Source of the DNA: Rhodococcus sp. 4CII
GTDB lineage: Bacteria > Actinomycetota > Actinomycetes > Mycobacteriales > Mycobacteriaceae
DNA: 64,000 nt
Assembly: GCF_014256275.1 (NCBI RefSeq)
Contig: NZ_JACCFE010000002.1
Location: 2,976,001 to 3,040,000, forward strand
Direction of reading: 5' to 3'
Shown: one piece after another, positions 19,197 to 26,547 of the stretch
Layout: each line of letters begins with the position of its first letter
Numbering within the stretch: position 1 is the stretch's first letter
Notes under the pieces: generated by a model
Seen by the model: only the letters and a program-made list of their open reading frames with translations
Database searches by the model: none
What the model was told of the DNA's origin: nothing
Position numbers and translations under genes: made by a program

Positions 19197-20390
19197 TCAG
19201 TGCGAGAGCGGGTTCGTCGCCACCCGAATCTGAGCCTGCGCGTCGGCCAGCCGGCGCTCCGCGTCCACGAGATCGGTGCCGACCGCGACAATGACGCCCT
19301 GTCGATCCGCAGAGGACCGGAGCGGACCGAGGTGTTGCCCCGGTTCGAGAGAACACTGCAATCGGATTATCCCCTCGGTCCGACGCGCGGCCTCGATGCC
19401 CTGCACGCCTTCGATTACCACATTCTCGTAGGCGAAGAATGCGACGCAGCCCGCACCGCGCCCGGGTGTTCGCGTCTGCGGCGGCAGCCCGGCGAGATGA
19501 CAGATCGACTCCCGGACCAGGTCGCGTCCCATCGCACGGAGCACCAGCTCCCAAATGAAATCGCCGCCCGGGCGGGTATTGCCCTCGATGATCCGGGGCC
19601 CGGCCGGGCCGAAACGCACTTCGGTATGGGCCGGCCCGAAGGAATGACCGATCGAGCTGAGGAAATCGGTGACGAGACCGCGGATCTCGGCAAGGGCCGA
19701 TGCTGCGAGCACGGCCGGCATCAGATGACCGGTTTCGATATACCGTGGCGGGCCGGTCGTGGTCTTATGGGTAACTGCGATGATGTCGTGCCGGCCATCC
19801 GTGCTGAAGGATTCGACGCTGTATTCGGGGCCGTCGATGAACTCTTCGACGAGGGTCGGCCCGGGGTACTCGCCGCGAGAGCGGGCGAATGCGGATTCGA
19901 CCTGGTCGAGGCTCGAGACGCGAAAAACGCCGGAGCTGCCGGAGCCAGCGGCCGGCTTGACGACGATCGGGCCGCCCACTGCGCGAAGAAAGCTCCGTAC
20001 CTCGGAGGCCGAATGGCAGCTTCGGGTCAGCACAGCTCCGAAATCACGGCCGGCCAGGTGCTCACGCATGGCGATTTTGTCGCGGGTCAACCGGACGGCT
20101 TCCAGCGTGTTGCCCTTGATGCCTAGAGCCTCTTTGATCACGGCGGCCGGCATGAGGCCGTGCTCGGTGAATGACACGACGGCATCGACGGGTTCGACTT
20201 CGTGCAGCGCCCGCGCCATGCGGAGCGCCTCGGTCTGGTTGCGGTAGTCGAATACGCACAGCCGGTGGGCGCGCCTCTCCTGCCGCACTGTGACCGATTC
20301 GGAATTCTGAAAAACAGATAGCTCGACCGGTAGATCCTCGATCATTCGGAAGGTCTCGTCATGGCCGCCGACGATCAATATGTGAGCCAT
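19197..20390 (-). CDS. ATP-grasp ligase, island gene 2
   Basis: A 397-residue ATP-grasp enzyme. The N-terminal domain (MAHILIVGGHDETFRMIEDLPVEL) and a linker with SFTEHGLMPAAVIKEALGIKG precede the ATP-grasp core. Lys145 lies in GGPIVVKPAAGSGSSGVFRV, the glycine-rich ATP loop; VEEFIDGPEYSVES follows, then the magnesium ligands Glu257 (HTEVRF) and Glu269/Asn271 (IIEGNTRPGGD). This arrangement is that of L-amino-acid ligases and related carboxylate-amine ligases. It is distant from the other ATP-grasp gene, so the two probably catalyse different condensations. It lies 55 bases downstream of the broken methyltransferase on the same strand and is presumably co-transcribed with it. Confidence 0.85.
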   Translation of the reverse strand: MAHILIVGGHDETFRMIEDLPVELSVFQNSESVTVRQERRAHRLCVFDYRNQTEALRMARALHEVEPVDAVVSFTEHGLMPAAVIKEALGIKGNTLEAVRLTRDKIAMREHLAGRDFGAVLTRSCHSASEVRSFLRAVGGPIVVKPAAGSGSSGVFRVSSLDQVESAFARSRGEYPGPTLVEEFIDGPEYSVESFSTDGRHDIIAVTHKTTTGPPRYIETGHLMPAVLAASALAEIRGLVTDFLSSIGHSFGPAHTEVRFGPAGPRIIEGNTRPGGDFIWELVLRAMGRDLVRESICHLAGLPPQTRTPGRGAGCVAFFAYENVVIEGVQGIEAARRTEGIIRLQCSLEPGQHLGPLRSSADRQGVIVAVGTDLVDAERRLADAQAQIRVATNPLSH

Positions 20391-20445
20391 GCCGACCCAG
20401 CTCCTCGACGTCCGCTGGAGCGATGCAGGAGCTCGTGCGCCGGTC

Positions 20446-21464
20446 TCACTTCCCGCCCTCGATTACGCTGAAGCCGCAGGGCAGGAGCGTACTGCCGGTG
20501 AGCTCGAGGCCGGCGCGCTCGTACAGGCGCGCGTAGTCCTGAATCGTTCGCTCGCGGCCGCCCGTCATGACCAGCATGGCGACGTCTACCACGTTTCCCC
20601 AGACGTATCCGCCATCCTCGCTGATCACCCGCTCCAGGACCAGAATCCGGCCGCCGGGCTCGAGCGCGTTCGCGCAATTGGCGAGGATGCGTACCGAGTC
20701 GTCGTCGTTCATCGTATGCAAAACGCTCTTGAGCAGGTGAACGTCACCCCCGCCAGGCACTTCTGCCAGGCCGTCGCCGGGCACGATGTCACAGCGCTCG
20801 TCGACGTCATATTCCCGCAACGTGTGGCCGGCCCGGGCCAGCGAGAACTCCAGGTCGTAGATCGTGCCTCGCAGATGACCGTATTTGCGCAACAGCTGGG
20901 CGGTCACGATGCCGTAGCCACCGCCGACATCGATGACGTGCCGATTGTCCGTGAAATCAATCGCTTCCGCGGTCTCGAGACCGGCGCGGATCGAGATCTC
21001 GTGCCAGCCGAGATGGAAGCGCTGGGCGGAATCGGGGTGATCGGCCAGGTACTCGAAGAGGGGTTGCCGAAGAACTGACCGAATCCCGTCTGTCCCGTCC
21101 GAGCGGAGTGGAGCAGCTCGCTCCAGGCCAGGTACGTTTCTGCGCCGGCAAAGAGCTCCACCTCGCTTGCGATCGATTCCGGGTCATCCCTGCGCAAATA
21201 CTCGGCTCGCGGCGTGAGTGCGTACTTGTCCTGCTCGTCCACGGCGAAGATCCCGGCGCTCATCAGCAGACGGAGGATCCGCTTCAGCGCATCGGGATCA
21301 GTTCCGCTCAGTTGGGCGAGATCGAGAAGCGATAGCGGGCCCTCCGCCAGCAGATCGGCGAGCTCCAGCTCGACGGCCACGAATAGGCAGCAGGATATGT
21401 TGTAGCCGTGAACCATCTCTTTGACACAGAGACGTTCGGGCTTATCTCGGAAGTCGAAATACAT
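20446..21464 (-). pseudogene. O-methyltransferase (COMT-type) interrupted by a one-base frameshift, island gene
   Basis: Two overlapping frames together encode one methyltransferase. The first frame (from ATG 21464) gives MYFDFRDKPERLCVKEMVHG and the winged-helix domain up to TGFGQFFGNP. The second frame continues with LFEYLADHPDSA, RFHLGWHEISI, and the SAM motif HVIDVGGGYGIVTAQLL, the LKSVLHTMNDDD catalytic region and the C-terminus. The break lies in a run of four G on the plus strand (21060-21063). One extra base there would restore 339 residues, and the spanned length (1019) is one short of a multiple of three. It is similar in layout to the methyltransferase at 9069. It may be a recent loss, a sequencing error or, less likely, recoded. 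Confidence 0.8.
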
Positions 21465-21539
21465 TGCGCGCCTTCGATTAGCGGTTGAGGTCCCGGACTC
21501 CCGGGCTTCCAACCAGCGTGAGGCTTCACCGCGTCGCGC

Positions 21540-21555
21540 GATAGACACCCCGGGG
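21540..21555 (-). promoter_or_regulatory. Island cis-element, copy upstream of the second methyltransferase operon
   Basis: On the minus strand this reads CCCCGGGGTGTCTATC, about 76-91 bases upstream of the methyltransferase start at 21464. It matches the element at 11388-11404 in 14 of 16 positions, differing only in the two central bases of the CCCnnGGG palindrome. Confidence 0.5.
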
Positions 21556-21603
21556 CTGGCAACCATTCACCCCGCAGAGACATCGCGGCAGCTGGCTACG
21601 GAA

Positions 21604-22371
21604 TTACGGCTCTCCGCGGAGCCCCTCGAGGAATTCCTCGACCACCTTCCGGTACTGCTCCGGCTGGTCGTCGTGGACGAGGTGCCCGGCCTGCTCGATC
21701 CGGACGTACCGGGCGCCGGGATGCTGCTCGGCCATGGCCAGCATCTGGCCGTCGGGGGTGATGGTGAACTCGCCCTCGATCAGGAGCGCCGGAACCGTGA
21801 CCGCCCCCCATTGGTCCCAGAAGTGCCTGCCGCCCCACTCCTCGGAGATGTCGCGGAACGTGTCGACGTCCCCGTGCAGGTACCACCCGTCGGCGCGCTT
21901 CTCGAACGAGTCCAGGAAATACTGTCCGGCAACCGGACCGAAGAACTCGAACAGGTCCTCCCGTGTCGCGAACGGCTGCGGCCAGTTCGAGATCATCGCC
22001 GCCCAGTTCTCTGCAGTGCGGCCACGGAAGTCGGGCGCCATGTCCTCGAGTACCAGCGCCGCGACCTTCTCCGGGTATTCGGCCGCCAGGAACCAGGCGT
22101 GGAGAGCGCCCATCGAGTGGCCGATCACCACCCATGGCTCGGTGACGGGGGCGAGGGCGGCGGCGAGGTCGTCGACGAAAGCTTCGGTGGTCAGTTCCGG
22201 AGGTGTGGGACGTCCGTGACCGGCGGCATCGAACGTGAAGACGTGGCCGTGCTCGCGGAGCCACGGCACCTGCCGACCCCACGTCCGGGCGCTGCCCATC
22301 AGTCCGTGCAGCAGCAGAATCGGCTGTCCCGTTCCACCCTCGTCGTGCAACGCACTCTCACTCGCCACCAC
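21604..22371 (-). CDS. Alpha/beta hydrolase (Rv3591c-like)
   Basis: A 255-residue alpha/beta hydrolase. It has the oxyanion region LLLHGLMGSARTW, the nucleophile elbow GHSMGA (Ser near residue 91) and the catalytic His in EQAGHLVHDD. The usual acid position reads LIEGEFTITPDG, with Glu or a nearby Asp taking the role. The substrate is unknown. It is divergent from mhuD with about 30 bases between starts, the arrangement of Rv3591c and Rv3592 in M. tuberculosis, and so it marks the right border of the inserted island. Start GTG at 22371; GTG 22368 is equally possible. Confidence 0.88.
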   Translation of the reverse strand: MVASESALHDEGGTGQPILLLHGLMGSARTWGRQVPWLREHGHVFTFDAAGHGRPTPPELTTEAFVDDLAAALAPVTEPWVVIGHSMGALHAWFLAAEYPEKVAALVLEDMAPDFRGRTAENWAAMISNWPQPFATREDLFEFFGPVAGQYFLDSFEKRADGWYLHGDVDTFRDISEEWGGRHFWDQWGAVTVPALLIEGEFTITPDGQMLAMAEQHPGARYVRIEQAGHLVHDDQPEQYRKVVEEFLEGLRGEP

Positions 22372-22400
22372 TCCGACGCTAGCGGAGTAACCTCGCCCGC

Positions 22401-22715
22401 ATGGCAGTGGTGAAGATCAACGCAATCGACATCCCCGAGGGCGCGGGCCCCGAACTCGAGAAGCGCTTCGCGGGGCGCGCGCACGCCGTGGAGAACTCTC
22501 CCGGCTTCCTCGGCTTCCAGCTCCTCCGTCCGGTGAAGGGCGAGAACCGCTACTTCGTCGTCACGCAGTGGGAGAGCGAAGAGGCTTTCGCGGCGTGGCG
22601 CGACGGTCCCGCCAGGGAGGCGCACGCCGGTGAGCGGCAGAAGCCGGTGGCGTCCGGGGCGTCGCTGCTGGAGTTCGAGGTCGTTCTCGACGTCACGGCG
22701 GCGAACAAGAGCTGA
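22401..22715 (+). CDS. mhuD: Heme-degrading monooxygenase MhuD
   Basis: A 104-residue ABM-fold enzyme close to M. tuberculosis Rv3592. All three residues reported as important in MhuD are at the same numbers: Asn7 (VKINAI), Trp66 (FAAW) and the heme-ligand His75 (EAHAGER). It degrades heme to mycobilins and free iron in the cytoplasm. The stretch AHAVENSPGFLGFQLLRPVK is nearly the same as the mycobacterial enzyme. It is monocistronic; a GC-rich stem (22723-22731 with 22747-22755) follows the stop and may act as a terminator before the cobalamin riboswitch. Confidence 0.95.
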   Translation: MAVVKINAIDIPEGAGPELEKRFAGRAHAVENSPGFLGFQLLRPVKGENRYFVVTQWESEEAFAAWRDGPAREAHAGERQKPVASGASLLEFEVVLDVTAANKS

Positions 22716-22761
22716 GCGGTGAGGCGGGCCGGAAAGATTGACACGACGGCCCGCCGGGTGC

Positions 22762-22905
22762 AAAAGTTCGCAGGACAATGCGATGGTTCGGCAGGAATCC
22801 GGTGTAATCCCGGAGCGGTCGCGCCACTGTAAATCGGAGTAGTCCCTCACGGGAACCACCTCGACAGCCAGATACTGCGGCCATCGCCTGGACCTAGGGG
22901 ACGCG
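22762..22905 (+). ncRNA. Cobalamin (B12) riboswitch
   Basis: The 5' leader of cbtBA contains the conserved cobalamin riboswitch core in order: GGTTCGGCAGGAATCCGGTG, the following AATCCCGGAGCGGTC, GCGCCACTGTAA (22820s-22830s), and the downstream B12 box AGCCAGATACTGCGGCC (22866-22882). The ribosome-binding site AGGAGGA lies about 30 bases after the B12 box, so control is probably by sequestering translation initiation. High cobalamin would shut off the cobalt transporter. Borders are approximate. Confidence 0.88.
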
Positions 22906-22922
22906 AAATCCCAGGAGGAACT

Positions 22923-23117
22923 ATGGCACTCGCCTACGCACCCGGCTCGTCGGTCGACACGACCCGTCTCGCCGTCATCTCTTTCGCGATCGTTCTGTTC
23001 GCGATGCTCGCTCTCTACCTCGTGGGATTCGACCAGGGCGCGATTTCGCGCAGTGGCATGTACATGCACGAACTGATGCATGACGGACGCCACCTCCTGG
23101 GTCTGCCATGCCACTGA
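22923..23117 (+). CDS. cbtB: Cobalt transporter subunit CbtB (copy 1)
   Basis: A 64-residue protein with one membrane helix (residues about 15-37) and the CbtB C-terminus VGFDQGAISRSGMYMHELMHDGRHLLGLPCH. Its His/Cys cluster probably binds cobalt. CbtB works with CbtA in cobalt uptake for cobalamin synthesis. ATG at 22923 follows a strong AGGAGGA site in the riboswitch leader. The cbtA start overlaps its last ten bases. A second, closely similar copy starts at 25887, with the same VGFDQGAISRSGMY core. Confidence 0.93.
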   Translation: MALAYAPGSSVDTTRLAVISFAIVLFAMLALYLVGFDQGAISRSGMYMHELMHDGRHLLGLPCH

Positions 23118-23902
23118 CCGATTCCTTCACGAAACTCCTCGTCCGCGGTCTGCTCGCCGGCCTCATCGCAGGCATCCTGGCCGGTGGCGTCGCGTTCGTC
23201 CTCGGTGAGTCGCACATCGACGCGGCCATCGCGATCGAGGAGTCGCACAGCGCAGCGGAAGCTCCGGAGCACACGCACGACGCCACTGCGGCGGACGAGC
23301 CGGCCGGGCACTCCCACGACGAGGAAGATGCGCTGGTCAGTCGGAACGGACAGCGCTTCGGGCTGTTTCTCGCCACCTCCCTCGCGGGGCTCGCGCTCGG
23401 CGCGATCTTCGCCGTCGTCGCCCACTACGCGCGACGGGTGACCACGCTGTCGGGGCCGGTACTCGGTCTGACGCTGGCCACGTTGGGCTGGCTGGCCATC
23501 GAGGCGGTGCCGTTCTTCAAGTACCCCGCCAACCCGCCGGCGGTCGGGGACCCGGACACGATCAACCAGCGCACCTGGCTGTGGCTCGCCGCCGTCGTGC
23601 TGGGACTGCTCGCGGTGGTGGCTTCGGTGTTCGCGTCGAAGGCAGTCGCGGCGCAGGAGTTCCTGTCGGTGCGGATCGCGGCACCGGTGCTCGCCTTTCT
23701 CGTGGTGGTCACCATCGGATACCTCGTGCTGCCCACCGTCAACGAAGTGGGCGACGACTTCCCCGCAGTGCTGCTGTGGCAGTTCCGTCTGTCGTCGCTC
23801 GCGACCCAGGCGACGCTGTGGCTGGTGCTCGGATTGGGCTTCGCGTTCCTCACGGAGCGGGCCAGCCGGGCGAAGGCGCCCGTTGCGGCCAACGCCGTCT
23901 GA
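23108..23902 (+). CDS. cbtA: Cobalt transporter subunit CbtA
   Basis: A 264-residue membrane protein with about five to six hydrophobic segments. A His-rich loop after the first helix (residues about 45-80, containing EESHSAAEAPEHTHD and HSHDEED) is the presumed metal-capturing region. Length, helix number and pairing with CbtB identify it. Its expression is under the cobalamin riboswitch upstream of cbtB. It may also serve the cobalt enzyme encoded 2.2 kb downstream, whose operon has its own cbtB but no cbtA. Confidence 0.92.
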   Translation: MPLTDSFTKLLVRGLLAGLIAGILAGGVAFVLGESHIDAAIAIEESHSAAEAPEHTHDATAADEPAGHSHDEEDALVSRNGQRFGLFLATSLAGLALGAIFAVVAHYARRVTTLSGPVLGLTLATLGWLAIEAVPFFKYPANPPAVGDPDTINQRTWLWLAAVVLGLLAVVASVFASKAVAAQEFLSVRIAAPVLAFLVVVTIGYLVLPTVNEVGDDFPAVLLWQFRLSSLATQATLWLVLGLGFAFLTERASRAKAPVAANAV

Positions 23903-23910
23903 GTTCGGCG

Positions 23911-24852
23911 TCAGCGGGAGTTGTCCCATCGGGCCGGGTCCGCCTCCAGGGCGGCCCGGTCCCAGCCACCCCGGTCGGCGGCCGCGTCGTACGTGCCGTG
24001 CAGAAACTGCAGCAGGACGGCATCGGGATCGTCTGCGGTGCGGACGGTCTCGTACGGCAGCAGGAACTGCCGGAACTCCGCGCTGTAGAAGGCGCCGTCG
24101 GGCCCGACCGGGTAGTCGGCGAAACCATCCGGTTCCGGGTAGGCGTACGCATAGAACGCTCCCTCCGCGCCGCCGCCCGGCCAGAACCCACAGCTACTCA
24201 GCTCGTGTGAGTAGCCCTCCACCATCACCCAGTCTCCGCAATTGGGTGCTCCCCCGGGGTGAGTCGGCGCGGTCCGTCCCGAGAACCGGGTGCAGGCCAG
24301 GTCCAGCGCACCCCAGAAGAAGTGCACCGGGCTGACCTTTCCGATGAAATGGGACCGGAACTCGTGCAGAACACGGTCGGCCTGCACCAGCTGCCGCCAG
24401 AACTGGCGCACCGACTCCCCGTCGTACGAACAGTGCTGGGTGTCCTGCGCGAACGGCACCGCGGGCTCCACCTCGTTGGGCCGGGCCAGGATCGTCGTCG
24501 GCACGTCCAATTCGGCCAGCGTGTCCATCGTCTCCGCGTAGAAGTCGGCCACCGACTTCGGTTCGAGTGCGACCGTCCCCCTCGCGCCCTCACTCGTGCG
24601 GATCACCAGTTGCTGGTCGAAGAAGTCGAATTCGATGTCGAAACAGCCGGTGCCGTACGGAACGGTCGACGTGGTCAGGCCACGGGGACTCACGTACAGC
24701 GGCACCTGCCACCAGTGATTGATCAACGGCGCGTGCACCAGCCGGATCTTCCCGACGATCTGCGTCCACATGTGCAGGGTCTCCCTCGTGGACGTCCAGT
24801 CGTCCACCTTCAATGCGGGCCATGCATCTCGGATTCCTGTCTGCTCGTGCAC
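23911..24852 (-). CDS. DUF5996 family protein
   Basis: A 313-residue soluble protein of unknown function. The N-terminal WPALKVDDWTSTRETLHMWTQIVGKIRL, then NHWWQVPLYVSPRGLTTSTVPYG, and a central VSPVHFFWGALDLACTRFSGRTAP segment are the usual DUF5996 landmarks. Many Trp, His and acidic residues are conserved, but no catalytic motif is evident to me. GTG at 24852 has GGGAGG in front. It converges with cbtA and lies downstream of the FrnE-like gene on the same strand. I do not know a tested function. Confidence 0.8.
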   Translation of the reverse strand: MHEQTGIRDAWPALKVDDWTSTRETLHMWTQIVGKIRLVHAPLINHWWQVPLYVSPRGLTTSTVPYGTGCFDIEFDFFDQQLVIRTSEGARGTVALEPKSVADFYAETMDTLAELDVPTTILARPNEVEPAVPFAQDTQHCSYDGESVRQFWRQLVQADRVLHEFRSHFIGKVSPVHFFWGALDLACTRFSGRTAPTHPGGAPNCGDWVMVEGYSHELSSCGFWPGGGAEGAFYAYAYPEPDGFADYPVGPDGAFYSAEFRQFLLPYETVRTADDPDAVLLQFLHGTYDAAADRGGWDRAALEADPARWDNSR

Positions 24853-24975
24853 GGTGCCTCCCTGCTGACGACGTGCCTGTCAATCTGCCCGCCGTTCCGG
24901 GTGTTGGCAAGAGGCCGGGTCACGCATCTCGTCGCGGTAGTCGCCGCGCTGCATGTTTCGGCCCCACGCGAATCG

Positions 24976-25650
24976 CTACGTCGCGCGCACCTGATCGTCC
25001 GCGCTCGCCTGCGCCAGAAGCTGCAGGAACACGTCCTTCGGCTGTGCACCGGACACCGCGACGCGGCGGTTGGCGACGAAGAACGGCACCGCCGACACCT
25101 GCAACGCACGCGCCGTGTCGAGATCGGCACGGACGGCGTCCGCCGCCGCATCGGACGCGAGCGCGGCGCGCACGGTGTCGGCGTCGAGCCCGGCGCGCGA
25201 CGCGATGCCAACGAGGGTCTCGCGGTCGTCGATCACGGCACCTTCGGCGAAATGGGCGCGGAACAGCGCTTCCACCACGGCATCTCGCCGGTCGTCCGCG
25301 AGATGGATCAGCCGGTGCGCGTCGAACGTGTTGGCCGCGATCGTCGAGTCGAAGTCGAGACGCAGGCCCTCGTCGGCCGCCGTCTGCGCAACGTGGCCGA
25401 ACATCTGCCGGACCTGTTCCGGCGCCATTCCCTTGCTCTCCACGAGGGCGTCGAGTTCACTTCGCCGCTGCCCTGCCGGGGTGTCCGGCGACAATTGGTA
25501 CGACCGCCACACCACGGTCACGCGGTCGCGCTCCTCGAACTCGGCGAGGGCCGACAGGAAGCGATGCTTGCCGATGTAGCACCAGGGACAGGCCACGTCG
25601 GACCAGATTTCGATCTCGATGTCGCCGCCGGCGTTCTGCTGTGTAGTCAC
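24976..25650 (-). CDS. DsbA-family (FrnE-like) oxidoreductase
   Basis: A 224-residue thioredoxin-fold protein with the FrnE/2-hydroxychromene-2-carboxylate isomerase-like layout. The active site is WSDVACPWCYIGKHRF, a CPWC redox motif. A helical insertion follows, and the cis-Pro region is VSAVPFFVANRRVAVSGAQ. No signal peptide is seen, so it is cytoplasmic. Start GTG at 25650 (VTTQQNAGGDIEIEIW) matches the usual family N-terminus; an in-frame ATG at 25722 would add 24 residues. It is divergent from the thiocyanate hydrolase operon. A role in thiol chemistry of the cysteine-modified cobalt enzyme is conceivable but speculative. Confidence 0.85.
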   Translation of the reverse strand: MTTQQNAGGDIEIEIWSDVACPWCYIGKHRFLSALAEFEERDRVTVVWRSYQLSPDTPAGQRRSELDALVESKGMAPEQVRQMFGHVAQTAADEGLRLDFDSTIAANTFDAHRLIHLADDRRDAVVEALFRAHFAEGAVIDDRETLVGIASRAGLDADTVRAALASDAAADAVRADLDTARALQVSAVPFFVANRRVAVSGAQPKDVFLQLLAQASADDQVRAT

Positions 25651-25886
25651 AGTTCTGAAGAACAGATCGGTGCCGCATTCTGTTCCGGCGCGTTCCGCGC
25701 AGAGATTGTCTTGGTTTCCCATGGTGCATTTACGCCCGCCGAATTCGACCGAACGGTACGGTGAGGGTGTCGACACGGCGAGAGTAACGTCGTATCGATC
25801 GTGCCGCTGAACGAGGGGCGCTCGTCGCGATGCCCGGACAATCGACGGCCGATGGTTGCGGAACCCGAACTCCTCCAGGAGTAGCC

Positions 25887-26081
25887 ATGGTTTACGTCTC
25901 GTCACCGAGCAAGTCCGTCGAATCACTCGCAGTCGTGCTGATTGCCGTCGGAGTCGTCCTGCTCGCACTGCTCACCCTCTACCTGGTCGGCTTCGACCAG
26001 GGTGCGATCTCCCGAAGCGGCATGTACCTGCACGAATTGATGCACGACGGTCGCCACCTCCTGGGAGTTCCCTGTCACTAG
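25887..26081 (+). CDS. cbtB: CbtB-like cobalt transporter subunit (copy 2), first gene of the scn operon
   Basis: A 64-residue paralogue of the CbtB at 22923: one membrane helix and the same YLVGFDQGAISRSGMY core, ending with the HELMHDGRHLLGVPCH metal-binding tail. ATG at 25887 follows CCAGGAG. It stands 22 bases before scnB and has no cbtA beside it. No cobalamin riboswitch is recognisable upstream, in contrast with copy 1, so this copy probably escapes B12 repression and supplies cobalt to thiocyanate hydrolase, using the CbtA encoded nearby or acting alone. Confidence 0.88.
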   Translation: MVYVSSPSKSVESLAVVLIAVGVVLLALLTLYLVGFDQGAISRSGMYLHELMHDGRHLLGVPCH

Positions 26082-26103
26082 TTGCACCACAACGGAGCAC
26101 GCG

Positions 26104-26547
26104 ATGAACTCTCCAGCAGATTTCGATGCACAGGCGAACAGGGTGGCGGGTTACAACCCCGTCCATCACGAAGAGATGGATTCGCCGTACTACCTGTCCA
26201 ATTCCGCGTTCGACGCGTTGCGGCACGTCCTGCACGATGTCGGCGGCCAGCCCGCCCTCCCCGTCAAGTACGAGGAGAAGGTCGAAGAGGACTGGGAGAT
26301 GAGCACGTACGTCACCTGCGAATGCCTCGGCTGGCGGGGAGTGTGGAACTCCGAGGAGCGCCGCCGGGCCGAGAACGACCTGGGTGCCACGCTCTACTTC
26401 GGATTGCCGTACTACGCGCGGTGGATCACGGTGGCCGCCAAGACCCTCATCAACAAGGGCCTGATCACACCGGACGAACTCTCCGCCAAGATCGACGAGG
26501 TGCGGGCCCGGACCGCCGGCGGGACAGCGGCGGGAGGCCGGTCATGA
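26104..26547 (+). CDS. scnB: Thiocyanate hydrolase beta subunit
   Basis: A 147-residue protein corresponding to the N-terminal half of nitrile hydratase beta subunits. The segment HDVGGQPALPVKYEEKVEEDWE, then TYVTCECLGWRGVWNSEERRRAE and LPYYARWITVAAKTLINKGLITPDEL, follows the thiocyanate hydrolase beta subunit as I recall it. With scnA and scnC it forms the enzyme that turns thiocyanate into carbonyl sulfide and ammonia. ATG at 26104; the stop overlaps the scnA start (ATGA). The gene order scnB-scnA-scnC-P15K is that described in Thiobacillus thioparus. Confidence 0.85.
   Translation: MNSPADFDAQANRVAGYNPVHHEEMDSPYYLSNSAFDALRHVLHDVGGQPALPVKYEEKVEEDWEMSTYVTCECLGWRGVWNSEERRRAENDLGATLYFGLPYYARWITVAAKTLINKGLITPDELSAKIDEVRARTAGGTAAGGRS

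Noticed and set aside
20904..21464. Programmed frameshifting in the methyltransferase
   Set aside because: No stimulatory structure or slippery pattern beyond a four-G run is evident; a simple deletion or sequencing error is more likely.
22723..22755. Nine-bp GC-rich stem after mhuD as part of the riboswitch
   Set aside because: It lies before the conserved riboswitch core and fits a terminator of mhuD better; the call is too weak for a separate feature.
25651..25886. A second cobalamin riboswitch in front of cbtB copy 2
   Set aside because: No B12 box or GCCACTGT-like core could be found in this gap.
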